A stretch of DNA of 7,698 nt from Verrucomicrobiota bacterium (GTDB taxonomy: Bacteria; Verrucomicrobiota; Verrucomicrobiia; Verrucomicrobiales; Verrucomicrobiaceae): NCBI GenBank assembly GCA_023429545.1, contig JAEYUU010000173.1, positions 1 to 7,698 of the forward strand, read 5' to 3'. The position numbers and the translations under genes are program-made. Every line of letters begins with the position of its first letter. The first letter of the stretch is position 1. Positions 6,287 through 7,698 of this stretch are shown here, in pieces. The notes beneath the pieces are model-generated. The model saw only the letters and a program-made list of their open reading frames with translations. It ran no database searches and was not told where the DNA came from.

Positions 6287-6310
6287 TCAACCCGCATAGT
6301 AGCCAGAAGC

Positions 6311-6985
6311 ATGACCCCGCCAACGGATTCATTTCTGAAACGCCTTTGCCTCACGGTGCCACTGCTCTGCGTGGCCGGGCTGGTCCTCATGGTCTCACCG
6401 CACCTCGTGCAAGGGGCCACGCCGGAGGAGGTGGAGGCAGCGAGGGCGAAGCTTCCCAAAGATGAATCCTTTGCCACCAGACTGGCCGGCGCGGCGCTGG
6501 ATCGCACCAAGCACACCGTGCGCTACGTGCCTGCCTACATCCGGCTCGACTACCCCAATGGCGATGTGCCTGCCGATACCGGTGTATGCACGGATGAAGT
6601 GATCCGCGCCTACCGTTCCCTGGGCCTGGACCTGCAGAAGCTGGTGCATGAGGACATGAAGCGGAACTTCAATGCCTATCCCAAGAACTGGGGGCTGAGC
6701 CGACCGGACCCAAACATCGACCACCGCCGCGTGCCGAATCTCAAGGCCTTCTTCAAACGCAAAGGCACCAGCCTGCCCGTGACAGACAAGCCGGAGGACT
6801 ACCTCCCCGGCGATCTCATCACCTGCACCGTGCCGCCCCATCTCCCGCACATAGCCATCGTGGTGCCCGCACCGGATGGCGGCCCGCGCCCATGGATCGT
6901 GCACAATATTGGCAATGGTCCGCAATTGGAAGACAGACTCTTCACGTTCCCGCTGACGGGACACTACCGGTGGACGGGGAAGTGA
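6311..6985 (+). CDS. Secreted DUF1287 family protein, predicted papain-like cell-wall enzyme
   Basis: A 224-residue protein with an N-terminal signal peptide or anchor (residues 10-36, ending HLVQGA). The rest matches DUF1287 (E. coli YijF is the member I recall) nearly end to end: VRYVPAYIRLDYPNGDVP (70-87), GVCTDEVIRAYRSLGLDL (91-108), LVHEDM (111-116), DPNIDHRRVPNL (133-144), PEDYLPGDLI (161-170), LPHIAIVV (178-185), IVHNIGNGPQLED (196-208) and LTGHYRW (215-221). The family has the look of NlpC/P60- or CHAP-like papain-fold hydrolases, so Cys93 with His180 or His198 would be candidate catalytic residues; this is inference, and no reaction is established to my knowledge. I chose the ATG at 6311 because it opens the signal sequence; the longer open frame starting at 6146 runs over the divergent sulfatase gene. 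It is probably a single-gene unit, with hairpins following its stop. Confidence 0.9.
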   Translation: MTPPTDSFLKRLCLTVPLLCVAGLVLMVSPHLVQGATPEEVEAARAKLPKDESFATRLAGAALDRTKHTVRYVPAYIRLDYPNGDVPADTGVCTDEVIRAYRSLGLDLQKLVHEDMKRNFNAYPKNWGLSRPDPNIDHRRVPNLKAFFKRKGTSLPVTDKPEDYLPGDLITCTVPPHLPHIAIVVPAPDGGPRPWIVHNIGNGPQLEDRLFTFPLTGHYRWTGK

Positions 6986-6988
6986 CCC

Positions 6989-7006
6989 GCCTGCGCATGG
7001 GCAGGC
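6989..7006 (+). terminator. Hairpin just after the DUF1287 gene, possible terminator without U-tract
   Basis: GCCTGC-GCATGG-GCAGGC is a perfect 6-bp GC-rich stem with a 6-nt loop, three bases after the TGA. A smaller TGCC-TCAA-GGCA hairpin follows at 7016-7027. Neither has a T run, so termination would be weak or Rho-assisted; an mRNA-end stabiliser is an alternative. In the rest of the 133-bp gap, 7066-7083 is an AT-rich patch (TTTACATTTTAACAT) that may hold the promoter of the next gene, but no well-spaced -35/-10 pair is clear. Confidence 0.4.
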
Positions 7007-7118
7007 CCTCATGCGTGCCTCAAGGCATCCACCGCATCTGACCTTCCCGGCGCGAACGGATGCGTGGTTTACATTTTAACATTGCACCTTCCCGCAAGAA
7101 GTGCCTCAGTTCCCACCC

Positions 7119-7698
7119 ATGAAAACGAACGTCTTCCTCAAATTGCTGGCGACCGGCATCATGGCCACCGCCCTGGGTGTGCACGCCCAGGAAGCCAAAC
7201 CTGAACCCAAAAAACCAGTCACCGTGAAAGCCACCATCGAAACCTCCAAGGGCACCATTGAACTCGTCCTCGACGAAGCCAAAGCGCCCATCACCGTGCA
7301 GAACTTCATCAGCTACGCGAACAAGGGCCACTATGAAGGCACCATCTTTCATCGCGTAATCCCCGGCTTCATGATCCAGGGCGGAGGTTTCACCGCCGAC
7401 ATGAACCAGAAGCCCACGGACAAGCCGATCGCCATCGAAAGCCAGAACGGCCTCAAGAACGCTCGCGGTACCATCGCCATGGCCCGCACCAGTGATCCCA
7501 ACAGCGCCACCAGCCAGATCTTCATCAACGTGAAGGACAATGCCAACCTGGATTACCCCAGCTTCGACGGACATGGTTATGCCGTGTTTGGCAAGGTGAC
7601 CAAGGGCCTCGACATCGTCGATGCCATCGTGGGCGTGCCCACCACCCGCAAGGGCCCGCACGCGGATGTGCCTGCTGACGTCATCACCATCACCAAGG
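7119..7698 (+). CDS. Periplasmic cyclophilin-type peptidyl-prolyl cis-trans isomerase (PpiA-like), 3' end cut by the window
   Basis: 193 complete codons are present and the frame is still open at the window edge. The product catalyses cis-trans isomerisation of Xaa-Pro bonds during folding of exported proteins. Residues 1-23 are a signal peptide ending VHA before Gln24, followed by a short Lys/Pro linker. The cyclophilin domain begins near residue 35. Core motifs are intact: FHRVIPGFMIQGGGFT (77-92) with catalytic Arg79 and the PGFMIQGGG substrate loop, RGTIAMART (116-124), NSATSQIFINV (128-138) and GYAVFGKV (153-160). The order and wording follow E. coli PpiA closely as I recall it, whose C-terminal strand suggests only about five to ten residues are missing here. 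The ATG at 7119 is the only start that includes the signal peptide. No Shine-Dalgarno sequence precedes it. Confidence 0.95.
   Translation, partial: MKTNVFLKLLATGIMATALGVHAQEAKPEPKKPVTVKATIETSKGTIELVLDEAKAPITVQNFISYANKGHYEGTIFHRVIPGFMIQGGGFTADMNQKPTDKPIAIESQNGLKNARGTIAMARTSDPNSATSQIFINVKDNANLDYPSFDGHGYAVFGKVTKGLDIVDAIVGVPTTRKGPHADVPADVITITK

Noticed and set aside
5553..6299. Second plus-strand open frame (248 codons) antisense to the sulfatase 5' half
   Set aside because: No recognisable motif, Ser/Pro/Arg-biased composition, and complete overlap with conserved sulfatase sequence.
6395..7012. Minus-strand open frame of 205 codons
   Set aside because: Antisense to the DUF1287 gene, with no domain-like features.
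7020..7661. Minus-strand open frame of 213 codons
   Set aside because: It is the exact shadow of the cyclophilin gene, whose motifs are unmistakable on the plus strand.

Overview
The window looks like ordinary chromosomal DNA from a member of the Verrucomicrobiota (PVC superphylum). That placement is an inference from the gene content: a secreted WPQFRGPG-type PQQ-like beta-propeller, a HEAT-like protein with an 'NWQVIGPF' beta-sandwich module, a large iduronate-2-sulfatase-like sulfatase with a C-terminal beta-sandwich, and start codons without Shine-Dalgarno sites. Base composition is about 60% GC over most of the window, but nearer 45-55% in the blocks I counted inside the first gene. I see no tRNA, rRNA, CRISPR array, insertion sequence or phage gene.

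Layout. Positions 88-474 (+) encode a small secreted helical protein with an internal duplication. It converges on a five-gene minus-strand run. Read 5'->3' on the minus strand, that run is a sulfatase (6286-4136), queD (4077-3712), a secreted HEAT-like/beta-sandwich protein (3472-2321), a small basic protein (2294-1884) and a secreted PQQ-like beta-propeller (1830-601). It ends in a good hairpin terminator candidate at 576-591. The last three genes are very tight, and both junctions carry a 4-bp NTGA overlap. On the plus strand, a secreted DUF1287 protein (6311-6985) diverges from the sulfatase with only 24 bp between start codons. It is followed by a periplasmic cyclophilin-type peptidyl-prolyl isomerase (7119 to the window end, lacking only its extreme C-terminus).

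Function. Six of the eight proteins carry signal peptides, so the window is mainly about the cell envelope: sulfated-glycan desulfation, a probable cell-wall papain-like enzyme, protein folding, and two or three exported scaffold or binding proteins. QueD, a 7-deazapurine (queuosine) enzyme, is the metabolic exception. I found no clearly new defence or mobile system. The points most worth a second look are the heptamer tandem repeat encoding the hydrophobic core of a signal peptide, a QueD with Gln at the first zinc-ligand position, the paired NTGA overlaps in the three-gene cluster, a dnaX-like A AAA AAG slippery site in the sulfatase, and a recurring SD-less CC-ATG start context.
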